A stretch of DNA of 53,786 nt from Flavobacteriaceae bacterium (GTDB taxonomy: Bacteria > Bacteroidota > Bacteroidia > Flavobacteriales > Flavobacteriaceae): NCBI GenBank assembly GCA_947457255.1, contig CANGUZ010000010.1:1-53786 (forward strand). The letters run 5' to 3'. Positions 1-8,597 of this stretch are shown in pieces. The notes under the pieces are model-generated. The model had not been told where the DNA came from, did no database searches, and saw nothing but the letters and a program-made list of their open reading frames with translations. The first letter of the stretch is position 1; each line of letters begins with the position of its first letter. The position numbers were made by a program, and so were the translations under genes.

Positions 1-2071
1 TAATTTCTTTCGAAAACAATTCTAATAAATTTATTTGTTGTGTAGTTAATTTATGTCCATATTCTTTTTCAACTTTAGTTATAAAATTATAATACGAATT
101 TGAATAACTCACATATAAAAAAGGATCTCTTGAACCATGTTCAATAAAATCCATCATCATTGGGATTCTTCCTAATTTAAATTTCAAAAGATTATAATCT
201 TTTTTCAAATCATTTAACAATTGCATGTTTGCAGAATCAATAGATTGAAATATTTTTTCTTTTGTTATTTCGTCAAAATTGATTGTAGAAGAACCTGGAA
301 TCATTCTACTTCCTTCGCTAATTAATTTTCTCAAAGTGTCTTTATTATATGATGTGTCACCGTATAATGCTACTGGAATTAAATAATTATTTTCGTAGTT
401 TCCAATAAAATCAATTATAGTTAAATAACTTTTACCATCAACTTTTCTCAATCCTCGGCCTAATTGTTGAATAAAAATTATTGAAGATTCGGTAGGGCGA
501 AGCATTATAATTTGATTAATTTTCGGAATATCAATACCTTCATTAAAAATATCAACGGTAAAAATATAATCTAACTTTTCATTTAATTTATCTGACTCTA
601 AACTTTCAATTGCCTTAGCTCTTTCTTCTTCTGAATTATCACCTGTAAGTGCAATAGTTTTAAAGCCTTTTAAATTAAATAAATTTGACAATTCGATAGC
701 TTCATTTATTTTTGAGCAGAAGATTAATCCTCTAGTTATTCCATTATCACTTCCATAAAAATTTGCTTGCTCAATTATCCTGTTAACTCTTTCACTTGAA
801 ACTAGTAAATTAAAATCAGATTTTTTTTCAATCTCCTTATTTTCAATTACTAAATCAGAGACTCCATAATAATGAAATGAACTTAACATTTCTTCTTCCA
901 TTGCTCTATTTAATCTTATTTCATAAGCTATATTATGGTCAAATAATTGAAAAATATCATTACCATCTGTTCTCTCTGGTGTTGCTGTCATTCCTAAAAG
1001 AAATTTAGGCTCAAAATAATTTAATAATCGTAAATATGAATCTGCACCAGACCTGTGGGTTTCATCAATTATTATGTAATCAAAATGAATTTTCGTAAAA
1101 TTTTCTAGATGTGTAGACTTTGAAATGGTTTGAATAGTAGAAAAAACAAAATCACAATCTAATTCTCTTTTATCACCTGAATATAATCCCATGGATTTTT
1201 CATTTCCAAAAACTTTTTTAAATGTTTTTAATGAATTTTTTGCAATAGTTAATCTGTGAACAACGAACAACAACTTTTTTGGATTAAACACTTTTGCATC
1301 GAAAGCAGATAAAAAAGTCTTTCCTGTTCCTGTTGCCGAAATTATTAAGGCTTTGCTCTTTTTTTCTTCTCTTAATTTAGTTAAGTTTTCCAATGCTTCT
1401 TTTTGCATTGTATTAGGAGTAATAATTTCTTGAGTTTCAGTTAAAATTTCAAGGTTATTATTTTTATTTAAAAGAAATTGTTTTTGATATATTTCATTGT
1501 AAGACGATATGAATTCTTCTGAAACCAAAGTCGCTTTTGCAAAATCAGAATGAAATTCATTTAATAGTTTTTCAACAATCCCACTATTATCTAATGCAGA
1601 TACTTTTATATTCCATTCTTTATTTGTTGTTAGTGCTTGAGCAGTCAAATTACTACTTCCAACAATTAAATTGTAATGATTGTTTTTTTTAAATATATAA
1701 CCTTTTGAATGAGCATTACCTGATGTTGTAATTCGTAAATCTATATTTTTGAATTGTAATAATCTTTTAAGTGCTTCGGGTTGTGAGAAATTTAAATATT
1801 GAGATACCAAAATTCGCCCTTTAACATTACGTTTTTCTAGTTCTAGTAATTTATTAATTATAATGGCGATACCACTTGTAGTAACAAAAGCTACAGAAAA
1901 AAAGAACTCTTCGCAATTCTCAAGTTCTTTTAATAAAGTTAGAAGGACTTTTTTTGGAGGGTTCTTTTGGTTAACAAGTAATTCGGGATGAAAATTTTCA
2001 TCTGATATAATAGTCTTATCTACATAGCCAGTTTGCAGACTTAAATTGAAAATTTCTTTTAAACTACCCAT
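1..2071 (-). CDS. PLD-nuclease / SF2 helicase fusion (partial, C-terminus beyond window)
   Basis: Open for 690 codons from ATG at 2071 to the left edge, so the C-terminus is missing. The N-terminal 200 residues hold a phospholipase-D-like nuclease half-site (HSK at 121-123, followed by GSSNLT at 138-143). A superfamily 2 helicase follows: Walker A SATGTGKT at 245-252, a DETH variant of the DEAH box at 336-339, motif III TATP at 362-365 and motif VI QLGRGLR at 536-542. A DFIGNYENN stretch near 554 is typical of the SSL2-like helicases that carry a DUF3427-type C-terminus; that domain would lie outside the window. The family is probably an ATP-driven DNA translocase/nuclease with a suspected role in phage or plasmid defence. 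The start overlaps the NUDIX stop codon by 8 bp, so the two are translationally coupled. Function is inferred from architecture only. Confidence 0.85.
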   Translation of the reverse strand, partial: MGSLKEIFNLSLQTGYVDKTIISDENFHPELLVNQKNPPKKVLLTLLKELENCEEFFFSVAFVTTSGIAIIINKLLELEKRNVKGRILVSQYLNFSQPEALKRLLQFKNIDLRITTSGNAHSKGYIFKKNNHYNLIVGSSNLTAQALTTNKEWNIKVSALDNSGIVEKLLNEFHSDFAKATLVSEEFISSYNEIYQKQFLLNKNNNLEILTETQEIITPNTMQKEALENLTKLREEKKSKALIISATGTGKTFLSAFDAKVFNPKKLLFVVHRLTIAKNSLKTFKKVFGNEKSMGLYSGDKRELDCDFVFSTIQTISKSTHLENFTKIHFDYIIIDETHRSGADSYLRLLNYFEPKFLLGMTATPERTDGNDIFQLFDHNIAYEIRLNRAMEEEMLSSFHYYGVSDLVIENKEIEKKSDFNLLVSSERVNRIIEQANFYGSDNGITRGLIFCSKINEAIELSNLFNLKGFKTIALTGDNSEEERAKAIESLESDKLNEKLDYIFTVDIFNEGIDIPKINQIIMLRPTESSIIFIQQLGRGLRKVDGKSYLTIIDFIGNYENNYLIPVALYGDTSYNKDTLRKLISEGSRMIPGSSTINFDEITKEKIFQSIDSANMQLLNDLKKDYNLLKFKLGRIPMMMDFIEHGSRDPFLYVSYSNSYYNFITKVEKEYGHKLTTQQINLLELFSKEI

Positions 2072-2459
2072 TCAAAATTAATTTTTCTACAATCGGAATG
2101 TCTGCAGCAGCCCAATCTAGTTTTTTTAACTCGTTTAAATTCAACCATTCTAATGATATATGTTCTGTAAGAATTATGTTTTTGGATTCGATGTTGCATA
2201 AGTAACTATGCATTGTTAATTCAAAATCAGGATAATTATGTACAACTGTCATAAAAAATGATTTTATATCTATAGATGTTTTTAATTCCTCCGATATCTC
2301 TCTTTTTAATGCTTCTATTTGGGTTTCATTTTGTTCAATTTTTCCACCTGGGAATTCAAACTTCTCTGAAATATAAGATAGTTTGTTTTTAGCTCTTTGA
2401 ACACACAAAATTTCATTCTTAAAGTAAATTATTGCAGCTACAACTTCAATTTTATTCAT
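2064..2459 (-). CDS. NUDIX hydrolase, MutT-like
   Basis: Small hydrolase of about 131 residues with a complete NUDIX box: G, five residues, E, seven residues, then REISEEL. The usual Gly after the EE pair is replaced by Lys. MutT-type members cleave (d)NTPs such as 8-oxo-dGTP to the monophosphate; the substrate here cannot be read from sequence. ATG at 2459 is preferred because MNKIEVVAAII aligns with the normal family N-terminus; an in-frame ATG at 2489 would add ten unlikely residues. It is the first gene of a two-gene minus-strand unit and its TAG lies inside the helicase start. The constant link to a nuclease-helicase suggests nucleotide metabolism or signalling in defence rather than plain sanitation of the nucleotide pool; that part is inference. 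Confidence 0.85.
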   Translation of the reverse strand: MNKIEVVAAIIYFKNEILCVQRAKNKLSYISEKFEFPGGKIEQNETQIEALKREISEELKTSIDIKSFFMTVVHNYPDFELTMHSYLCNIESKNIILTEHISLEWLNLNELKKLDWAAADIPIVEKLILNG

Positions 2460-2635
2460 ACTTAAATTTAAATTTAAGTAAATATACACTTAAATTATAT
2501 AAAATCTATATTACTATATATTTTCCCAATCAAATTCAAAACTTATAAATTTTTGGTTAGTCTTATAGACGACCCGCCTACAATTGTAAGCAGAATGAGT
2601 TTTGTTTTCAGTATTTTATAAACAGGGATTAATTC

Positions 2636-2671
2636 ATATAAAAAAACCTCCAACACAAACGGTCAGAGGTT
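2636..2671 (-). terminator. Rho-independent terminator after the CotH gene
   Basis: On the minus strand, AACCTC pairs with GAGGTT around a 15-nt loop and runs directly into seven T residues. It starts about 25 bp past the CotH stop codon and would also separate that gene from the NUDIX/helicase unit. Confidence 0.65.
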
Positions 2672-2696
2672 CATTTATAGTAGAAAACCCTTTGTT

Positions 2697-4091
2697 TTAC
2701 CAAGTAATACTCGCTGCTCGGCTCAAGAAATAATTGGCAGGGCCGTTGCTTCCGCCTTGGTTATTGCCTGTTGTAAGGCGGTAATTGGATTGGTTGCCCC
2801 AAGAAGCGGGTTTGTCCTCTATGCTCATGTCTTCGCCAGTATCGTTAGGGACATAGGGCGCAATTTTGTTTTGCCAAACCTTTATGCGCTTCATGCTTTT
2901 TTCGGCGGTAAAAAGATCGTTGGCGGGGTTTGCCAGTTCTTTTATATAGCTTTTATATAGGTTTTGGTATTGGGTAATGGCAAGGATTTTATTTATTAGG
3001 GGGCGTCTACTAGAGCTTCCCCATTTAAGTGGGTCTTGTGTACCCGCGTTTTCTATGATTTGAGATGTCCCTAAGGAATTGTCATAATCTATAGGAATAA
3101 AGTACACTTTGCCATTGGGTGCAAAATACAAATAAAAGTTGTTGCCGTTGACCCAATAGTCGTCCCACATGCCCAGCATTACATTAGTAGCATAGGTTTT
3201 TAGAAAGAGCGGGACATCCATTTTTTGGGCAATCCAAGTTTGAAAAGCAGTACCGGTTTTGGTGTTGAGGTCGGTGATGAATTGTATCAGTTCGGCTTTT
3301 GCAGCAGGAAGCTCGTCTTTTCGGGTTTTTAAATCGTAGGCATAGTAGACCGATAGAGCGGGGTTTATATTTACATCTTCTACCCCTATACTTTCAGTAG
3401 AGGAAGTCTGTAGAGAAGCATTTGTGCCACCGCTCCAACCGCCTTTCCATAAAAATCCTGTTCCTGAACCCCACTGGTCTTTGCGTTTTTCTAGAAAATC
3501 CTCGTCTATGTTTTCTATCATAGCATAAACTCCAAAATAAGCAGGTTTTGCATCTCCTTTTACAGCAATAGTGACTCTGCCGTAAGAAGCTCTTGGGGCA
3601 TTCCAACACCCATAACGGGTAAAGAGGTCGTAGCTGTATATTTCGCGGCAATAATTAGCATCGTCCTTAAACCATTTTAGGTTCATTTTGTTGAGTCCTT
3701 TGAATCGTTGTGCGTCTTTGTATTTCGAAAAATCGAGGGCAAAATGCGCATGGTGCCAATCGGGATTGGTTGGATTGTGCAGTTCTCCAGTATTCCCTTC
3801 TGGACGGCGTCGGCTCGTGTTGCCTCTCAATCGGAGTCCGATACTGTCTAGGGCAATTGTAGTTCCGTTTACGTCAAAAGTAAATTTTGAAACCACTTTT
3901 TTCTCATTATTAGGATTTAAATCAAAATTGGTGAGGAGTTTATTCCAATCTTTAGTGTTGAATTCTAAAGTTATTTCAGGAATGTCATTGAGGTTGAAAA
4001 GTACTGGTTTATTATCGGGTGTGGTGTAGTTTTCAAGGACTCCACAACTTGATAAGAAAAGTATAATAAACAGCGAAAGTATCTTTTTCAT
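2697..4091 (-). CDS. CotH kinase family lipoprotein
   Basis: 464 residues with a lipoprotein signal (LSSC, Cys16), so it is probably anchored in the outer membrane. CotH proteins are secreted atypical protein kinases first known from Bacillus spore coats. Visible family marks are RLRGNTS at 87-93, the basic MNLKW segment at 136-140, GVYAMIENID at 187-196, the DDYWVNGNNFYLY segment from 310 and the acidic DYDNSLG at 335-341, which fits the metal-binding motif. Length matches bacterial CotH domains. It stands alone on its strand with its own terminator, divergent from a secreted protein that begins with a lamin-tail domain; in Bacteroidetes CotH and lamin-tail domains are often fused, so the two may act together. 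A TATCTTTG sequence on the minus strand at 4108-4115 could be its -7 box. Confidence 0.88.
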   Translation of the reverse strand: MKKILSLFIILFLSSCGVLENYTTPDNKPVLFNLNDIPEITLEFNTKDWNKLLTNFDLNPNNEKKVVSKFTFDVNGTTIALDSIGLRLRGNTSRRRPEGNTGELHNPTNPDWHHAHFALDFSKYKDAQRFKGLNKMNLKWFKDDANYCREIYSYDLFTRYGCWNAPRASYGRVTIAVKGDAKPAYFGVYAMIENIDEDFLEKRKDQWGSGTGFLWKGGWSGGTNASLQTSSTESIGVEDVNINPALSVYYAYDLKTRKDELPAAKAELIQFITDLNTKTGTAFQTWIAQKMDVPLFLKTYATNVMLGMWDDYWVNGNNFYLYFAPNGKVYFIPIDYDNSLGTSQIIENAGTQDPLKWGSSSRRPLINKILAITQYQNLYKSYIKELANPANDLFTAEKSMKRIKVWQNKIAPYVPNDTGEDMSIEDKPASWGNQSNYRLTTGNNQGGSNGPANYFLSRAASITW

Positions 4092-4241
4092 ATGGTGATA
4101 TTTTTATCAAAGATATAATTTTTAAGATTAAGAGAGTAAGTAGGATTTGTATATTTGAAATCGCCACTGACAACACCTTTGCGTAAGCGAACACCAACAA
4201 ATAAATAGCGACACCCTATATGATCGCTAAAAAATAAACCA

Positions 4242-4391
4242 CTATGGACTGGAAGTCCATAGTTTTGATAGGCAGACTAAAAGTCTGCATGATTGTAAAA
4301 CTTATTTTTTACCACGAATTACACAAATTTTCACAAATTAATTCGTGGTAAATTTTTTAGAACCTGAAAGGGAAATGCACTAAAAGTGCAT
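4242..4391. repeat. Array of four palindromes, three sharing an ACT-N3-AGT core
   Basis: CTATGGACT/AGTCCATAG (loop GGA), GCAGACT/AGTCTGC (loop AAA) and ATGCACT/AGTGCAT (loop AAA) are perfect inverted repeats with unrelated outer arms but the same inner ACT/AGT. Between the second and third is a 10-bp-arm inverted repeat at 4311-4349. The arrangement resembles REP-type intergenic repeats. Confidence 0.6.
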
Positions 4392-4530
4392 AAGTTTTAA
4401 ACTATATTTGAGACCAATAAATCCTAATATAGTTTACAACTATAATTCTTAATCCTAAAGTTACTGTACAACTGTTTTTTCATGATTGAAACTTTTAATT
4501 TAATTGATTTCATAAGTTTTTTTGTAAATA

Positions 4531-4561
4531 TTGTTTTATATCGCAATAATACATACATTTG
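4531..4561 (+). promoter_or_regulatory. Candidate Bacteroidetes promoter for the lamin-tail/PHP gene
   Basis: TACATTTG at 4554-4561 fits the -7 consensus TAnnTTTG exactly, with a TTG at 4531-4533, 20 bases upstream, as a weak -33 box. It lies about 75 bp before the start codon. The match is by eye only. Confidence 0.35.
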
Positions 4562-4634
4562 TTGGTATAATATACTGAAAATGTTAAATATTGTTGTATA
4601 ATTTACAATAAATACAATCAAATACCACGCTCCA

Positions 4635-7600
4635 ATGAAGATTAAATTACATTCTTTAAAACAATGTATTATTACTTGTTTATTGTTTTTTTCATCACAT
4701 ACTGTTACCTCTCAAATTATTATTTCGCAGTATTATGAAGGTGCAGGAACCAACAAATGGATAGAGTTGACCAATATGGGAAGCACTACCATAAACACGG
4801 CTTCCCCACAATTAAGGTTAGGAATTTGGACTAAATCAGGTACTACAGGGAATATGGCTTTTTCTGGATCTCCCACCGCTACACTAAATTTAAATGTGGT
4901 AATACCCGCTTTCAGTTCGGTGCTCATTGGTAATACCACCAATGGTACAGAAGTAAGCTATCTTACTGCTGCTAGTGCCAGCCAATCGGATAACGTGGTG
5001 ATGACTTTTAATGGTAATGATGGTATCGCTTTATTAAACTCGAGCAACAAGGTACTTGACCGTTTTGGTAATGGGATTAATGCCACCGATATAAGTTACG
5101 TTCGTAATAGTAATGTTCTGACTCCAACAGCTACTTTCAGTACTTCGCAATGGACAGCCGTTACTTTATCAGCAGTTAATGCAGCCAGTGCGACAAGCCC
5201 ATCACTATTAAGGTACCATATTGCTGCTCCTTGTGCAGCACCAGCAAGTCAGCCTAGCGCTTTACTGTTTGGAACTCCAACTAATACAACTGTATCGGGT
5301 TCTTTTAGTCCTACTGCAGCTAGTGGCTACTTGGTCTTATTCAGTACTTCAGCAACATTGTCTGCCTTACCTGTTAATGGCACTAGCTATACCGCAGGAG
5401 CTACTTTAGGCAATGCAAGAGTAGCAAGTAGCGGCACCGCTACGGCATTTAGTCTTTCAGGCTTAACAGCGAGTACTACTTATTTTGTTTCTGTATTTGC
5501 TTTTAATTCTATTTCTTGTACTGGTGGACCTAATTACAGAACAACCATACCTTTAAGCGGAAGTTTTACTACCAATTTGAATCCTTGTGTCGCCCCAGCA
5601 AGTCAGCCTAGCGCTTTACTGTTTGGAACTCCAACTAATACAACTGCATCAGGATCTTTTAGTCCTACTGCAGCTAGTGGCTACTTGGTTGTATACAGCA
5701 CCTCAGCAACTTTATCTGCCTTACCTGTTAATGGCACCAGCTATACCGCAGGAGCTGCTTTAGGCAATGCAATTGTAGCAAGTAGTGGCACCGCTACAGC
5801 ATTTAGTCTTTCAGGTTTAACGGCGAGTACTACCTATTTTGTTTCTGTATTTGCTTTTAATTCTATTTCTTGTACTGGTGGACCTAATTATAGAACAATC
5901 ACACCTTTAAGCGGAAGTTTTACTACCAATTTGAATCCTTGTGTCGCTCCGGCAAGTCAGCCTAGTGCTTTACTCTTTGGAACTCCAACTAATACAACTG
6001 CATCGGGTTCTTTTAGTCCTACTGCAGCTAGTGGCTACTTGGTTGTATTTAGTTCCTCAGCAACTTTATCTGCTTTACCTGTTAATGGCACCAACTATAC
6101 TGCAGGAGCTACTCTAGGCAATGCCAGTGTAGTAAGTATCGGTGCAGCTACAGCATTTAACCTTTCAGGGTTAACAGCGGGCACTACCTATTATGTTTCT
6201 GTATTTGCATTTAATTCTATTTCCTGTACTGGCGGACCTATTTACAACACAAGTACACCTTTAAATGGAAGTTTTACTGCCAATTTGAATCCTTGTGTCG
6301 CACCAGCGAGTTTACCCACTAATCTAGTATTTAGTGCTACAAGCTCTTCTTCAGTTTCAGGCTCTTTTAGTGCAACGGTTGCCAATGGCTATTTGGTGGT
6401 TTATAGCACATCACCATCATTATCTGCAATGCCTGTAAATGGTACTAGCTATTCAGCGAATACACTATTAGGAAATGCTACTGTAGCAAGTTCTGGGGTT
6501 GTAACAACTTTTAGTTTGAATGGGTTAACAGCTAACACCTCCTATTATGTTTCAGTTTTTGCCTATAATGATGCGAACTGCACTGGAGGGCCAGTTTATA
6601 CAAATACATTCCTAAGTGCTTTTTTTATGACTACTTCTGATAGTTGTAGTGTGCCATTAGAACAGCCTACTGCTTTAACTTTTACCAATACTACAAGTAC
6701 TAGTATTACGGGGGCTTTTGTTGCTAGCACTGCTGACGGTTATTTGATAGTTTACAGTACGAGTCCGGTACTAACAGAAAATCCAGTAAACGGAACTTCT
6801 TATACTCCAGGAATGGCATTAGGAAATGCTACTGTAATTAAAGCGGATGCTAATACTACTTTTGCTTCAACTGGGTTAACGGCTAACACGACCTATTATG
6901 TTTTTGGGTATGGCTACAACCAAACGAATTGCTCAGGAGGTCCCGCCTATAACACGGTATCGCCTATTTCAGCCTCTGTTACCACTTCACAAGCGACGTT
7001 GCGTCACTATTTTGGTAATTTCCATTCCCACAGTGAGTATAGTGATGGTACAGGTCTGCCGTCGGGAAATTTTACTTTTGGTGACGCCTCTAATTGTATG
7101 GATTTCTTGGGAATTAGTGAGCACAATCACGTGAGTGCTGGTATGTCTTTAAACAATTATGCTTTGGGTTTATCTCAAGCCGCGGCGGCTACAACGCCAA
7201 GCTTTTTAGCTCTTTATGGTATGGAATGGGGGGTGATTTCCTCAGGAGGACATGTAGTAGTTTTTGGAGTTGATAAACTTATAGGTTGGGATCCGGCACA
7301 ATATGATATTTTTGTGCAAAAATCGGATTATATAGGCAATTCAGGGTTGTTTAATGTAATTAATAGTTACAGCAGTAGTAATGCTTTTGCTACCTTAGCT
7401 CACCCTAACAATACTGATTTTAGTGGTATCATGAGCACGTATGACGGTGGTGCCGATGATGCAATTGTAGGCTCAGCGGTTGAAAACGGACCTTCAACTT
7501 CTACCAATATTACTTATAGTAATCCGCCGTCGTCTATGGCGTATTTAAGTTTTTATAGAAATATGCTGGCCAGAGGCTATCATTTAGGACCTACTATAGA

Positions 7601-8597
7601 TCATGATAATCACAATGTTACCCACGGTCGTACCGCTACTTCGCGTACGGTGGTTTTGGCTAATTCGTTAACCCAAAAAGATATTTTCGAGGCTATGCGT
7701 GCTATGCGTTTTTATGCTTCACAAGATTGTAATGCGTATGTCAATTTTACAATCAACAGCCAGCCACTAGGTTCTATCATGATGAGTGCAGGTGTACCAA
7801 CAATTACTGTAACCACCTCGACTACAAACCCAGTTACGTCACTTAGAATTTTTTCTGGAGTAGCTGGTAGTGGTACCAATGCAACTGTTCTTACGAGTAC
7901 TACTAGTGGTTCAATTACTTTTACACATACCGGTTTATCTAACCTCAGTTCTCGCTATTATTATATTGATATTACTCAATCTGATGGAAAAAGAATAGTA
8001 ACTGCTCCTATATGGTATACGCGAAATGATGCAGCTAGAAAGAGTAAAGGCGGAAATATTACTGAGTTTTTCACTATAGCTGAACCCAAAAAAGTGGTTT
8101 TGAAATGGCGCACTATTAATGAAAGAGAACACCAATCTTTTGTAGTAGAACGGTCTTATGATGCTATACACTTTGAAACAATAGAAAGTAAGCCTGGTAA
8201 AGGGCTATCTGACTCCAATTATTATACTTCTGTAGATGAATTGTCTCGCAATACTGAAACTGTTTATTATCGATTAACTCATTACGACGAGGAGCATAAT
8301 GTAGTGTTTACCGATACTAAGAAAGTCATTCGAGAAGTATTGCCTAAGCTTCAAGCGTTTGTTTATCCGAATCCGGTTACCGATGCAACTACTTTACATT
8401 TAGAAAATGGGAATGGAGATTTGCTGCAACTAAAAATATATGATCTTACAGGAAAGCAGGTTTATAGTGCTGAATTGCAAACCGCTATTGGAAATCAAGA
8501 AATAAAACTGCCTATACAAAGGCTAACTTCAGGGGTTTATTTATTGATGGCGCAATCGAATGGTTACTTTGTAAAGACTAAGATTACCAAATTGTAA
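4635..8597 (+). CDS. Secreted lamin-tail / FN3-repeat / PHP metallohydrolase with T9SS tail
   Basis: 1320 residues: signal peptide (1-26), lamin-tail-like domain (about 27-195, with IIISQYYEGAGTNKWIEL), five FN3-like repeats of about 118 residues beginning at 200, 318, 436, 554 and 671, then a PHP/CehA-type metal-dependent hydrolase from about 793, and a C-terminal type A T9SS sorting domain (about 1235-1320, starting FVYPNPV). Metal ligands visible in the PHP part are His797 and His799 (FHSHSEYSDG), Glu829 and His830 (SEHNH), the His of LAHPNN and the IDHDNHN segment. PHP-type enzymes hydrolyse phosphoesters, but the substrate here is unknown. The protein should be exported through T9SS and attached to the cell surface. 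It is divergent from a CotH kinase gene. The first three repeats are nearly identical in DNA, which points to recent duplication. Confidence 0.85.
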   Translation: MKIKLHSLKQCIITCLLFFSSHTVTSQIIISQYYEGAGTNKWIELTNMGSTTINTASPQLRLGIWTKSGTTGNMAFSGSPTATLNLNVVIPAFSSVLIGNTTNGTEVSYLTAASASQSDNVVMTFNGNDGIALLNSSNKVLDRFGNGINATDISYVRNSNVLTPTATFSTSQWTAVTLSAVNAASATSPSLLRYHIAAPCAAPASQPSALLFGTPTNTTVSGSFSPTAASGYLVLFSTSATLSALPVNGTSYTAGATLGNARVASSGTATAFSLSGLTASTTYFVSVFAFNSISCTGGPNYRTTIPLSGSFTTNLNPCVAPASQPSALLFGTPTNTTASGSFSPTAASGYLVVYSTSATLSALPVNGTSYTAGAALGNAIVASSGTATAFSLSGLTASTTYFVSVFAFNSISCTGGPNYRTITPLSGSFTTNLNPCVAPASQPSALLFGTPTNTTASGSFSPTAASGYLVVFSSSATLSALPVNGTNYTAGATLGNASVVSIGAATAFNLSGLTAGTTYYVSVFAFNSISCTGGPIYNTSTPLNGSFTANLNPCVAPASLPTNLVFSATSSSSVSGSFSATVANGYLVVYSTSPSLSAMPVNGTSYSANTLLGNATVASSGVVTTFSLNGLTANTSYYVSVFAYNDANCTGGPVYTNTFLSAFFMTTSDSCSVPLEQPTALTFTNTTSTSITGAFVASTADGYLIVYSTSPVLTENPVNGTSYTPGMALGNATVIKADANTTFASTGLTANTTYYVFGYGYNQTNCSGGPAYNTVSPISASVTTSQATLRHYFGNFHSHSEYSDGTGLPSGNFTFGDASNCMDFLGISEHNHVSAGMSLNNYALGLSQAAAATTPSFLALYGMEWGVISSGGHVVVFGVDKLIGWDPAQYDIFVQKSDYIGNSGLFNVINSYSSSNAFATLAHPNNTDFSGIMSTYDGGADDAIVGSAVENGPSTSTNITYSNPPSSMAYLSFYRNMLARGYHLGPTIDHDNHNVTHGRTATSRTVVLANSLTQKDIFEAMRAMRFYASQDCNAYVNFTINSQPLGSIMMSAGVPTITVTTSTTNPVTSLRIFSGVAGSGTNATVLTSTTSGSITFTHTGLSNLSSRYYYIDITQSDGKRIVTAPIWYTRNDAARKSKGGNITEFFTIAEPKKVVLKWRTINEREHQSFVVERSYDAIHFETIESKPGKGLSDSNYYTSVDELSRNTETVYYRLTHYDEEHNVVFTDTKKVIREVLPKLQAFVYPNPVTDATTLHLENGNGDLLQLKIYDLTGKQVYSAELQTAIGNQEIKLPIQRLTSGVYLLMAQSNGYFVKTKITKL
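5232..6990 (+). repeat. Five tandem FN3-like coding repeats, period 354 bp
   Basis: Units start at the TGT codons 5232, 5586, 5940, 6294 and 6645, giving spacings of 354, 354, 354 and 351 bp. Units 1-3 are almost identical over most of their length (each has APASQPSALLFGTPTNTT), while units 4 and 5 are clearly diverged. Each unit has a Cys at its start and a second Cys before TGGP or SGGP near its end. Confidence 0.9.

Larger units (their letters stand above)
4092..4634. other. Intergenic region with a cluster of short hairpins
   Basis: No coding sequence is supported. Besides upstream sequences of both divergent genes it holds four inverted repeats. Three have different arms around a common ACT-N3-AGT centre (4242-4262, 4272-4288, 4375-4391). 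The fourth is longer, with arms ACCACGAATT/AATTCGTGGT at 4311-4320 and 4340-4349. Confidence 0.6.

Noticed and set aside
2757..2960. Plus-strand open frame opposite the CotH gene
   Set aside because: Lies wholly within a well-supported gene and shows no family motif; treated as an antisense shadow.
4242..4391. CRISPR-like array
   Set aside because: The units are palindromes with different arms and irregular spacing, without constant repeats or spacers, and no cas genes are present.
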